Source: Cuneatibacter caecimuris (lineage in GTDB: Bacteria > Bacillota > Clostridia > Lachnospirales > Lachnospiraceae). Taken from it: a DNA stretch of 64,000 nucleotides. Positions 17,156 to 25,183 of this stretch are shown here, piece by piece (the stretch's first letter is position 1; every line of letters begins with the position of its first letter). Position numbers and translations under genes: made by a program. The DNA is taken from contig NZ_SGXF01000009.1 of assembly GCF_004216775.1 (NCBI RefSeq), positions 40,925-104,924 of the forward strand, read 5' to 3'. The notes below the pieces were generated by a model. It did no database searches. It saw only the letters and a program-made list of their open reading frames with translations, and was not told where the DNA came from.

Positions 17156-18118
17156 ATGGGATTATTTGGCGGCCAGCTGTCCAATGTAGTGGAATGGCAG
17201 GAACAGCGGGATGACGTGATTTTTTGGAAATGGCATAATGACGAGATCAAGCGGGGCAGCAAGCTGATCATCCGCCCCGGCCAGGACGCGATCTTCATGT
17301 TCAATGGAAAGATCGAAGGCGTATTTACCGATGAAGGCAGTTTTGATATCGAATCGGAAATCGTGCCGTTTTTATCTACACTGAAAGGGTTTAAATTTGG
17401 TTTTAATTCCGGCATGCGGGCAGAGGTCCTGTTTATCAATACAAGAGAGTTTACTGTAAAATGGGGCACGAAAAATGCCATCAGCCTTCAGGCTCCGGGA
17501 CTTCCCGGAGGCATGCCTGTGCGCGCTTTCGGCAACTTTCAGTTCAAGGTAGCAGACTATCAGGCTCTGATCGACAAGATTGCCGGGATAAAAGATGATT
17601 ACCGGGTAGCGGATGTGCAGACCCGGGTGCTTTCTGTAGTGGACCAGTTGCTGATGAAGTGGATTTCCCGGGAAGGAAAGGACATTTTCAACCTGCAGGC
17701 AAATGCGGCGGAGATTTCCGGCGGTATCTGTACGGATCTGGATATGCAGATGCAGCTGTTGGGCATTGGGATCACCGGATTCCAGATCCAGAGCGTTTCC
17801 TATCCGGAAGAAGTTCAGGAAATGCAGAAGAAAGCGGCCGCACAGTCCATGATGGGCGATTTGGGCCGGTATCAGCAGATGGCTATGGCGGATGCGCTGA
17901 CAAAGCCCGGCGGAAATGCTGCGGGGCAGACTGCGGCGTCCATGGCCGGAATGCAGATGGGCATGATGATGGGGCACCAGATGGCGGAACAGATGGCCGG
18001 ACAGACAAAACAGGGACAGAGCGCCGCCGCCGGAGCAGGGCCGAAATTCTGTCCCAACTGCGGTACGCCTGTAAACGGAGCGAAATTCTGTTCCAACTGC
18101 GGGCAGAAATTGATTTAA
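17156..18118 (+). CDS. SPFH domain protein with C-terminal zinc ribbon (YdjI-like)
   Basis: 320 residues. Residues 1 to about 230 match the bacterial SPFH/virion-core-like family (YdjI): VEWQEQRDDVIFWKWHNDEIKRGSKLIIRPGQDAIF, then the band-7-like body. Next a Met/Gly/Gln-rich low-complexity linker, and the last 30 residues form a double-CxxC zinc ribbon (FCPNCGTPVNGAKFCSNCGQ). In Bacillus, YdjI recruits PspA to the membrane; pairing with PspA here supports the same role. An AATACGGAGG site precedes the ATG. No transmembrane helix is evident. Confidence 0.88.
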   Translation: MGLFGGQLSNVVEWQEQRDDVIFWKWHNDEIKRGSKLIIRPGQDAIFMFNGKIEGVFTDEGSFDIESEIVPFLSTLKGFKFGFNSGMRAEVLFINTREFTVKWGTKNAISLQAPGLPGGMPVRAFGNFQFKVADYQALIDKIAGIKDDYRVADVQTRVLSVVDQLLMKWISREGKDIFNLQANAAEISGGICTDLDMQMQLLGIGITGFQIQSVSYPEEVQEMQKKAAAQSMMGDLGRYQQMAMADALTKPGGNAAGQTAASMAGMQMGMMMGHQMAEQMAGQTKQGQSAAAGAGPKFCPNCGTPVNGAKFCSNCGQKLI

Positions 18119-18169
18119 GTGTAGCATTGCCGCAGAATGCGGTAAAAGACAGGAAAACAGGAGAGCAGG

Positions 18170-20521
18170 ATGAGCATTTACGATACCCTGAACCCCGTGC
18201 AGCAGGAGGCCGTCTTTCATACAGATGGCCCCCTGCTGATTTTAGCGGGCGCAGGTTCTGGCAAAACCAGAGTGCTGACACACAGAATTGCGTATTTAAT
18301 TGAGGAAAAGGGTGTAAATCCATGGAATATTATGGCCATCACCTTTACGAATAAAGCTGCGGATGAAATGCGGGAGAGAGTGGATAAACTGGTAGGCTTC
18401 GGATCAGAGAGTATCTGGGTGGCCACCTTCCATTCCACCTGTGTGCGTATTTTGCGCAGGCACATTGATTTTCTGGGATATGATACCAATTTTACAATCT
18501 ATGATTCCGACGATCAAAAGACGCTGATGCGCCAGGTCCTGAAAAAGCTGGACCTGGACCCCAAGATGTATAAAGACCGGGCTATGGTTTCGGCGGTAAG
18601 CGCGGCGAAAAATGATATGATCTCACCGGAAGAAATGATGCGCAGGGCGCAGCGGACCGAGGAGTACCGCCAGATCACAGTGGCAAAGATCTATGCGGAA
18701 TACCAAAAGCAGCTGAAGAGCAATAACGCGCTGGATTTTGATGACCTTCTGGTGAAGACGGTGGAGCTGTTCCGGGAAAACGGAGAGGTGCTGGAATATT
18801 ACCAGAATCGTTTCCGGTATATCATGGTGGATGAGTACCAGGATACCAATACAGTACAGTTTCAGTTCATCCAGCTTCTTGCGCGCAAATATCAGAATCT
18901 CTGTGTGGTCGGAGACGACGATCAGTCCATCTATAAATTCCGGGGAGCGAATATCTCCAATATACTGAACTTTGAACAGGAGTTTCCGGACACCCGGGTG
19001 ATCAAGCTGGAGCAGAATTACCGCTCCACCCAGAATATTCTGGATGCTGCCAATGAGGTGATCCGGCACAATAAAGGGAGAAAAGAGAAAAAGCTGTGGA
19101 CGGATCACGGCGCGGGGGAATTGGTTAAGTTCCGCCAGTTCGATAATGGGTATGACGAGGCCGAGGCGGTGGTCATGGATGTGCTGAAGCTGGTGAACGC
19201 AGGGGAATGCAGCTATAAGGACTGCGCTGTGCTTTACCGCACAAATGCCCAGTCCCGCGCATTTGAAGAAGCCTGCGTATCCCACAACGTTCCCTACCGG
19301 CTGATCGGCGGCGTAAATTTCTATCAGAGACAGGAGATCAAGGATATCCTGGCTTATCTGAAAACCATCGATAACGGTGCGGACGACCTTGCAGTGCAGC
19401 GGATTCTGAATGTGCCTAAGCGGGGAATCGGACAAACTTCTGTGGGGCGTGTGACGGCCTATGCGGATGAACATGAACTCAGTTTTTTTGATGCTCTGCA
19501 GGCAGCGGAGCAGATCGCATCTTTGGGGAAGGCAGCCGGAAAAATCCGTTCTTTTGTTAATACAATCATGGTGTTCCGGGCGCAGGCAGATTATCTGCCG
19601 GTGCATGAGTTGATTGAATCTGTGCTGGAAACCAGCGGCTATCTGGAAGAGCTGGAGGCCAACGAAGAGGAAGAAAAGGCATTGCAGCGCAGGGAGAATC
19701 TGGAGGAGCTGATCAGTAAAGCGGCTGATTATGAGGACAGCGCGGAGGCCCCCACTCTCAGCGGTTTTCTGGAAGAAGTGGCTCTGGTGGCAGATATTGA
19801 CAGCCTGGATCAGAACGCGGACAGGATGATTCTGATGACTTTGCACGGCGCAAAAGGGCTGGAATTCCCCAGGGTATATCTGTGCGGCCTGGAGGACGGA
19901 CTGTTCCCCAGCTATATGTCCATTGAATCAGACGATGCTTCTGATCTGGAAGAAGAACGGAGACTCTGCTATGTGGGCATCACCAGAGCTATGGAACACC
20001 TGACGCTGACAGCGGCCCGGCTGCGGACTGTGCGGGGAGAGACCAGATATAATATGGTTTCCAGATTCTTACAGGAAATTCCGCCATTGCTTCTGGACCA
20101 GAAAGAAAACCTTACATACCGGCAGTGGAGCGGATATCAGGACGGAAAAGAGGAGAAGCGCAGAAAGCAGGAATCTTCTGTATCGTCCTTTGGAGTTGGA
20201 AAGGCTGCCGGAGCTGGATTTGGAGGAAGCCCTTCCGAAAGCTTCGGGACAAAAACCTATGGAAAGCCCTCTCCTACAGCCTTTGACCTTCCGAAGAAAT
20301 CTCCCGTTACACCTGCTTCTTCCATTGGGAAAACCTTTACGGTGCAGAAAATGGATAAATTGGACTATCAGGTAGGGGACCGCGTAAAGCACATAAAATT
20401 CGGCCCGGGAACAGTTGAAAGAATTGAGGACGCTAAAAAAGACTTTGAAGTGACCGTGAATTTTGACCGCTGCGGTGTGCGAAGCATGTTTGCCAGCTTC
20501 GCTAAGTTGAAAAAAATTTAA
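18170..20521 (+). CDS. pcrA: UvrD/PcrA-type ATP-dependent 3'-5' DNA helicase
   Basis: 783-residue superfamily 1A helicase acting in nucleotide excision repair and removal of RecA or stalled replication intermediates. Motifs in order: Q-motif LNPVQQEAV, Walker A AGAGSGKT, ITFTNKAADEM, Walker B VDEYQDTN, GDDDQSIYKFRGA, QNYRST, LHGAKGLEFPRVYLCG, and YVGITRA. The C-terminus after about residue 660 is a Ser/Gly/Pro-rich linker followed by a Tudor-like RNA-polymerase-binding domain (YQVGDRVKHIKFGPGTVERI), diagnostic for PcrA. ACAGGAGAGCAGG precedes the ATG. Length fits PcrA (700-780). Confidence 0.95.
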   Translation: MSIYDTLNPVQQEAVFHTDGPLLILAGAGSGKTRVLTHRIAYLIEEKGVNPWNIMAITFTNKAADEMRERVDKLVGFGSESIWVATFHSTCVRILRRHIDFLGYDTNFTIYDSDDQKTLMRQVLKKLDLDPKMYKDRAMVSAVSAAKNDMISPEEMMRRAQRTEEYRQITVAKIYAEYQKQLKSNNALDFDDLLVKTVELFRENGEVLEYYQNRFRYIMVDEYQDTNTVQFQFIQLLARKYQNLCVVGDDDQSIYKFRGANISNILNFEQEFPDTRVIKLEQNYRSTQNILDAANEVIRHNKGRKEKKLWTDHGAGELVKFRQFDNGYDEAEAVVMDVLKLVNAGECSYKDCAVLYRTNAQSRAFEEACVSHNVPYRLIGGVNFYQRQEIKDILAYLKTIDNGADDLAVQRILNVPKRGIGQTSVGRVTAYADEHELSFFDALQAAEQIASLGKAAGKIRSFVNTIMVFRAQADYLPVHELIESVLETSGYLEELEANEEEEKALQRRENLEELISKAADYEDSAEAPTLSGFLEEVALVADIDSLDQNADRMILMTLHGAKGLEFPRVYLCGLEDGLFPSYMSIESDDASDLEEERRLCYVGITRAMEHLTLTAARLRTVRGETRYNMVSRFLQEIPPLLLDQKENLTYRQWSGYQDGKEEKRRKQESSVSSFGVGKAAGAGFGGSPSESFGTKTYGKPSPTAFDLPKKSPVTPASSIGKTFTVQKMDKLDYQVGDRVKHIKFGPGTVERIEDAKKDFEVTVNFDRCGVRSMFASFAKLKKI

Positions 20522-20608
20522 TTTTTAGGAAATTAGGATAGTAAAATCGGGCATTCTATGATATACTAACCCTAGTTAGATGCAATTTCAGAAAGGATGG
20601 GCGGATTT

Positions 20609-20872
20609 ATGAATAAGATTGAGGAAATCATTCAGGCCAGCAAGCTGAGTGAGCTGCTGAACAAAAAGAATGAGGACGAAAAGAAGAAAAATGTTCTGGT
20701 GTGGGTGCTGGCAATTGTCGGCGCTGTGGCAGCAGTAGCAGCGATCGCTTATGCAGTATACCGTTTCCTGACTCCTGATTATCTGGAGGATTTTGAGGAT
20801 GATTTCGAAGACGACTTTGACGACGACTTCTTTGAAGATGAGGAAGAATCAGAGCAGAAAGCAGAAAAGTAA
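20609..20872 (+). CDS. small single-span membrane protein with acidic tail
   Basis: 87 residues. An N-terminal charged helix (KIEEIIQASKLSELLNKKNEDEKKK), one transmembrane segment (VLVWVLAIVGAVAAVAAIAYAVY, about residues 26-49), then a highly acidic tail made of repeats of Asp/Glu with Phe (FEDDFEDDFDDDFF). Family not recognised; similar small proteins occur near PcrA in Clostridia as far as I recall, but no function is known. The ATG at 20609 is preferred over one four codons upstream, which overlaps the GAAAGGA ribosome site. Confidence 0.65.
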   Translation: MNKIEEIIQASKLSELLNKKNEDEKKKNVLVWVLAIVGAVAAVAAIAYAVYRFLTPDYLEDFEDDFEDDFDDDFFEDEEESEQKAEK

Positions 20873-20929
20873 TCCAGCAAATCAGAGAGAAAATGTAAGA
20901 GAGTGCCTGTTCATCACAGGCTGTGACCG

Positions 20930-20954
20930 GAGCGCCTGAATAAGGCGCTCTTGT
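20930..20954 (+). terminator. terminator-like hairpin
   Basis: GAGCGCCT (20930-20937), loop GAATA, AGGCGCTC (20943-20950) then TTGT. Strong stem but weak T-run; separates the small membrane gene from the methyltransferase fusion. Confidence 0.55.
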
Positions 20955-21094
20955 GCGTCATGGTATTGTACGTGGATGGCCGTGTGTTTCGGAAACGGAT
21001 TTTAAATTATTGATTGAAGTCTCCTGCGGGAGAAAGTACGTTAATGTGTTTTGTATACATAAATATATCAGGTTAAATATAATAAGGGAGCGTT

Positions 21095-22804
21095 ATGAAA
21101 AAAGGACAGATTTCAGAAGGCTATGTAGAAAATATTCAGTTTCCTAATAAGGGGATTGTGACAATAGAAGGACAGAGAATAATTATTAAGAATGCTTTGC
21201 CGGGACAGAAAATCCGGTTTATGCTGACCAAAAAGCGCAGCGGAACCTGCGAAGGCAAACTGCTGGAAGTGCTGGAGCAGTCGCCATCGGAGAAGAAGAG
21301 CGGCGTCTGTCCGCATTTTGGCAGCTGCGGCGGATGCCTGTACCAGAGCCTGCCTTATGAGGAACAGCTGAGAATTAAGGAAAGTCAGGTGAAGGAACTG
21401 CTGGACAGTGCAGTCTGCCAGCCTTATGAGTGGGAGGGGATTCTGGGAAGCCCCCGGCCCGAAGCATACCGGAACAAGATGGAATTTTCATTTGGAGATG
21501 AAATTAAAGATGGGCCTCTGGCCCTGGGCATGCACAAACGGGGGAGTTTTCATGATATCGTGACTGTGACAGAGTGCAGGATTGTGGATGAAGATTTCCG
21601 GAAAATCCTCAGTACCGTGCTGGGATTTTTTCAGCAGAAACAGGTTCCATTTTACAGAAAACTGCAGCATACCGGTGTGCTGCGCCATCTTTTGGTGCGG
21701 AAAGCCGTTAAAACCGGCCAGATTCTGGTGGCTCTTGTGGCGTCTACCCAGCAGGATCTGAGCCGGGAGATGGAAGAGCTATGCCGGATTTTGCAGGAGC
21801 TTCCCCTGGATGGGGAGATCGTCGGAATTTTGAAAATAGATAATGATTCTTTGGCGGATGTGGTGCAGAGCGACAGGACGCATATCTGTTTCGGCAGGGG
21901 TTATATTGAGGAAGAACTGCTGGGACTCCGGTTCCAGATCTCGCCCTTTTCATTTTTCCAGACCAATTCTCTGGGAGCGGAAGTCCTGTATGAGAAAGCC
22001 CGCAGCTATGTGGGGGAAACGAAGGACAAGCTGATTTTTGACCTGTACAGCGGAACCGGGACCATTGCCCAGCTCATGGCCCCGGTGGCCAAGAAAGTGA
22101 TTGGCGTGGAGATTGTGGAGGAAGCAGTGGAGGCGGCCAGGCGGAATGCGGAAGCAAATGGTCTGGATAATTGTGAATTTATTGCAGGGGATGTGCTGAA
22201 GGTTGTGGACGAAATTGACGACAGGCCGGACCTGATCGTGCTGGACCCGCCCAGAGACGGCATCCATCCCAAGGCTTTGGAGAAGATCATCGGATATGGG
22301 GTGGAAAATTTAGTTTATATCTCATGTAAGCCTACCAGCCTGGTACGGGATCTGGGCAGGCTGCAGGAATGCGGGTACCGGGTGGTGAAGGGGTGCTGCG
22401 TGGATATGTTTCCTGGGACCGGGAATGTGGAAACGGTTGTCCTGCTGACCAAAGAGGCTCCCAAAAAAGGAAATTTTATAGGGGAAGTAAGTGGTGAAAA
22501 GAGGGATATAGATACAGCTTTTGGAATTCAGCAAAAGGTTCTGGAGGAAATAAACACCTTAGCAGAGAAATATAAAATCGATAAGGTAATTCTTTTTGGT
22601 TCGAGAGCCAGAGGGGACTATAAAGAGGTCAGCGATATTGACTTAGCGGTGTCCGGCGGTGATGTTAATGAATTTACGCTTGCTGTTGATGCGGAAACCA
22701 GTACACTTTTGGAATATGACGTAGTTAATTTGGACGGCAGTGTGCAGGAAGAGTTAAGAAAAAGCATTGAAAGGGAAGGAAAGATGTTGTATGAAAAAAT
22801 TTGA
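21095..22804 (+). CDS. rlmD: RlmD/RumA-type 23S rRNA m5U methyltransferase fused to MNT nucleotidyltransferase
   Basis: 569 residues in two parts. Residues 1-453 are a complete RNA uracil-C5 methyltransferase: N-terminal TRAM domain, [4Fe-4S] cysteines Cys72, Cys78, Cys81 and Cys161, SAM-binding FDLYSGTGTIAQLMA, LDPPRDGIHPKAL, and the catalytic Cys411 in YISCKPTSLVRD; it normally ends at about VETVVLLTK, as seen near residue 445. Residues about 470-569 are a minimal nucleotidyltransferase of the MntA/HI0073 type: GSRARGDYKEVSDIDLAV (Gly502-Ser503, Asp514, Asp516) and third carboxylate Asp542. At the junction, an AAGAGGG is followed by ATA GAT ACA, where a stand-alone MNT gene would be expected to have ATG. 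The HEPN gene overlaps the 3' end by 14 bp. Confidence 0.88.
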   Translation: MKKGQISEGYVENIQFPNKGIVTIEGQRIIIKNALPGQKIRFMLTKKRSGTCEGKLLEVLEQSPSEKKSGVCPHFGSCGGCLYQSLPYEEQLRIKESQVKELLDSAVCQPYEWEGILGSPRPEAYRNKMEFSFGDEIKDGPLALGMHKRGSFHDIVTVTECRIVDEDFRKILSTVLGFFQQKQVPFYRKLQHTGVLRHLLVRKAVKTGQILVALVASTQQDLSREMEELCRILQELPLDGEIVGILKIDNDSLADVVQSDRTHICFGRGYIEEELLGLRFQISPFSFFQTNSLGAEVLYEKARSYVGETKDKLIFDLYSGTGTIAQLMAPVAKKVIGVEIVEEAVEAARRNAEANGLDNCEFIAGDVLKVVDEIDDRPDLIVLDPPRDGIHPKALEKIIGYGVENLVYISCKPTSLVRDLGRLQECGYRVVKGCCVDMFPGTGNVETVVLLTKEAPKKGNFIGEVSGEKRDIDTAFGIQQKVLEEINTLAEKYKIDKVILFGSRARGDYKEVSDIDLAVSGGDVNEFTLAVDAETSTLLEYDVVNLDGSVQEELRKSIEREGKMLYEKI

Positions 22805-23198
22805 TAATTTTTGTCTGGCCTTAAAAAACCTGGAAGACATTTACCGTTATGAAGAGCCTTATGATAATGTGATTTTAACAGGTTTGGTAGCATTATATGG
22901 GATATGTTTTGAGCAATCTTGGAAGGCCATGAAAGAAATCTTAGAATACAATGGTTTTGAAGAAGGTGCCACAGGATCTCCAAGGCAGATTCTGAAAACA
23001 GCCTATAAATCAGGGCTTATCAAGGAAGAAAAGCTGTGGCTGGATGCGCTTGTATGCAGAAATAATGTGGCACATGCCTATAATAAGGAAGTTGCGTTGG
23101 ATATTGTGAGGGCCTCAAGGGACAAATATTTTAAGATGTTTGAAGACTTGAGGAGAGAAGCAGAGGAAAACTGGGGAATTGCAGATATGTTGGATTGA
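22791..23198 (+). CDS. HEPN-type toxin-like protein (HI0074/HepT-like)
   Basis: 135-residue all-helical protein of the nucleotidyltransferase-substrate-binding (HI0074) HEPN group. It carries an intact R-X4-H-X-Y motif: Arg90, His95 and Tyr97 in CRNNVAHAYN, the ribonuclease motif of HepT-type toxins, where the Tyr is the residue AMPylated by the partner MNT antitoxin in the characterised Shewanella MntA-HepT system. The ATG at 22791 follows AAGGGAAGGAAAG and lies inside the last codons of the methyltransferase-MNT fusion, so translation should be coupled. A longer start at 22767 has no ribosome site. Function as a ribonuclease toxin is inferred from family and context. Confidence 0.85.
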   Translation: MKKFDNFCLALKNLEDIYRYEEPYDNVILTGLVALYGICFEQSWKAMKEILEYNGFEEGATGSPRQILKTAYKSGLIKEEKLWLDALVCRNNVAHAYNKEVALDIVRASRDKYFKMFEDLRREAEENWGIADMLD

Positions 23199-23283
23199 GA
23201 TAAAGAAACTGGAATATAATTAAATTTATAAGTGAAAGGCAACGGAGAAACAATTGCCTTAACTACAATGAGGAGAACATTGT

Positions 23284-23865
23284 ATGGTATTTCAGATAAT
23301 AGGTATTTCTGTTCTGCTGATTTTTTATGGATGCTATTTCCTAAAAATGCTGCATCAGCATAAACAGGGAATCATGACCGATCAAATCGGTAAGGGGAAA
23401 ACAGGGGTTGTTAAAAAAATTGAGATAACAATGAAGATGGTTACGTTTGTGGTCCCTGCCGCGGAATTCATAAGCATTGTATTAAACATATTTGTGGCTA
23501 TCTTCCCTTTGAGAATTCTTGGCGCGGTGATCAGTATTGTTGGGGTGCTTGCATTTATCCTTTCTGTGCTGACAATGAGAGACAGCTGGCGCGCAGGCGT
23601 ATCCAAAACAGATCAAACAGAGCTGATCACAGGGGGAATATATCAAATCAGCAGGAATCCGGCGTTTTTAGGCTTTGATCTCGTGTATATCGGAATGGTA
23701 ATGATGTTTTTTAATTTACCATTGCTTATTCTTTCTGTTGTGGCGATGATTATATTCCACCTGCAGATTGTAAATGTAGAAGAAGACTTTTTACTGGAAA
23801 CCTTTGGGGACGACTATATTGACTATAAGAAAAAAGTTTGCCGGTATCTAGGCAGGAAACAGTAA
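23284..23865 (+). CDS. isoprenylcysteine carboxyl methyltransferase-like membrane protein
   Basis: 193 residues with four to five hydrophobic segments, ending in the ICMT/PEMT signature: GGIYQISRNPAFLGFDLVYIG, then after a hydrophobic stretch VNVEEDFLLETFGDDYIDYKKKVCRYLG, the SAM-contacting Glu-Glu and the conserved Tyr-rich C-terminus. Bacterial members are poorly characterised SAM-dependent methyltransferases of lipid or small hydrophobic substrates. AATGAGGAGAAC lies ahead of the ATG. Alone in its transcription unit; a large-loop terminator follows. A second paralogue occurs at 26.9 kb. Confidence 0.8.
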   Translation: MVFQIIGISVLLIFYGCYFLKMLHQHKQGIMTDQIGKGKTGVVKKIEITMKMVTFVVPAAEFISIVLNIFVAIFPLRILGAVISIVGVLAFILSVLTMRDSWRAGVSKTDQTELITGGIYQISRNPAFLGFDLVYIGMVMMFFNLPLLILSVVAMIIFHLQIVNVEEDFLLETFGDDYIDYKKKVCRYLGRKQ

Positions 23866-24220
23866 CCTTCGAATTTAACTTGTGTATGATGAAAAGAAAT
23901 AGGAATATGCCAGAAAATACGCAGCAGGTTTATAGAACCCTTTGGACTTCTACGGGCGGCGCGCATTGGCTGGCATTTTTTGTTGTATCATAAAGAAATG
24001 TGTACTTTTTTTATGCGTCATATAGTGAATCTGATATACACCAAGCATAGAAAAAGATTGGATAAAATACACATAAAATTTCTATTGCATTCGACAAAAC
24101 ACAACATTGCAAACAAAATGACGGCGTGATATGATTTCTTTATCCAGCAACTGTCAAAATTTTCTGACGGAGAGAAGGGTTTGAGGGCCGTAATGAAAAT
24201 TGATGATGAGGGGGAGAAAC
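23866..24220. other. 355-bp intergenic region with terminator, otherwise unassigned
   Basis: Starts with the terminator-like hairpin at 23907-23981; the remainder is AT-rich with no convincing ORF, no direct repeats of CRISPR type, and a short GTCA/TGAC palindrome around 24153-24168 that could be an operator for the Cas6-like gene. Confidence 0.5.
23907..23981 (+). terminator. large-loop intrinsic terminator
   Basis: ATGCCAG (23907-23913) pairs with CTGGCAT (23970-23976), with an inner AATxCGC/GCGxATT pairing, then six T residues. Confidence 0.6.
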
Positions 24221-25129
24221 ATGTTTGAATTCATGAAAACGTTAACACTGCATGTGTGGTATGAATGCCAGAAAGGCGGGAGGCTTCCTGCCTATTTGGG
24301 CTCAACGATACGGGGGATTTTGGGACATTGTATCCATGATTTTTATTGCCGCCAAGGAGATAAAAAGTGCTTTTTGTGCGCAGAGAGAGAAGAATGCAAA
24401 TATGTTCAGTGTTTCAGCAATACCGGCGGCGAAGCGGGGGCAGTGAATCCGTACACCATATATGTATACGGACAGGGGAAAGAAAAATGGGAAAAAGGGG
24501 ATTGCTGCGTTTTTGATATCACCTTATTCGGCAGTGGAACTGAGCATGCGGGAGTTTATTTAGACGCGCTGATTGCAGCGGAGGACAGGGGCTGGGGGGC
24601 AGAGAGAATTCCCTTCAGGCTTTTGCAGGTCACGGACCGGGATTCTGGACGACTGGTTTATGCAGGAGGAAAAAGCTGGATTCGCAACCTCATTCCCAGG
24701 CCGGTCTCTGTAAAAAAACGGGAAGCTGCATATGCCTGCCTTGTTTTTGACACGCCGTTGAGAGTGGTTTCAGGCGGAGAACTGTTTCAGAAACTGCCTT
24801 TTCAGCTGGTCATACAGTTTCTGACCAGGAGAATTTCTCTGATGACAGAGAAATACACGAATTATAATCTGGAATGGGACGCGGAGGAGATGATGCGCCA
24901 GGCGGCAGAAATCAGGACAGTGGAAGAATCCTGGAAGGAGCTCCCTTTTTCCAGATATTCTGTCAATCAGAAGGACCATAAATTGGTACTTGCCTCCAAA
25001 ATCGGCTGGGTTCTGTATCGGGGGAATTTGTCCCCGTTTGTGCCTGTTCTGGAAATGGGGCGGTACCTCCGGCTGGGAAAAGGCGCAACGATTGGGTTTG
25101 GGCACTATGATATTTCTTATGATAAATAA
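24221..25129 (+). CDS. orphan Cas6-like RAMP protein (CRISPR_Cas6/PF10040-type)
   Basis: 302 residues from an ATG with AGGGGGAG upstream; a TTG seven codons earlier is less likely. The C-terminus GWVLYRGNLSPFVPVLEMGRY followed by LRLGKGATIGFGHYDI (residues 285-298) is the glycine-rich loop of the second RAMP fold in Cas6-type pre-crRNA endoribonucleases. The N-terminal GSTIRGILGH segment and four clustered cysteines (Cys50, Cys53, Cys59, Cys64) also fit this subgroup. No other cas gene, no RAMP effector and no repeat array is present in the window, so it either processes crRNA of a distant array or has another RNA target. Catalytic histidine cannot be assigned with certainty. Confidence 0.75.
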   Translation: MFEFMKTLTLHVWYECQKGGRLPAYLGSTIRGILGHCIHDFYCRQGDKKCFLCAEREECKYVQCFSNTGGEAGAVNPYTIYVYGQGKEKWEKGDCCVFDITLFGSGTEHAGVYLDALIAAEDRGWGAERIPFRLLQVTDRDSGRLVYAGGKSWIRNLIPRPVSVKKREAAYACLVFDTPLRVVSGGELFQKLPFQLVIQFLTRRISLMTEKYTNYNLEWDAEEMMRQAAEIRTVEESWKELPFSRYSVNQKDHKLVLASKIGWVLYRGNLSPFVPVLEMGRYLRLGKGATIGFGHYDISYDK

Positions 25130-25183
25130 GGTTGGGGGGGGAAGGATATGAATTAGCAGCAGCTTTGAAAGCGGAGCAAGAAA

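Noticed and set aside
21078..21083. TATAAT just before the rlmD fusion start
   Set aside because: Transcription would begin about 5 bp before the start codon, after the ribosome site, and no -35 stands at 17 bp.
23866..25183. Possible CRISPR array near the Cas6-like gene
   Set aside because: No regularly spaced direct repeats were found on either side.
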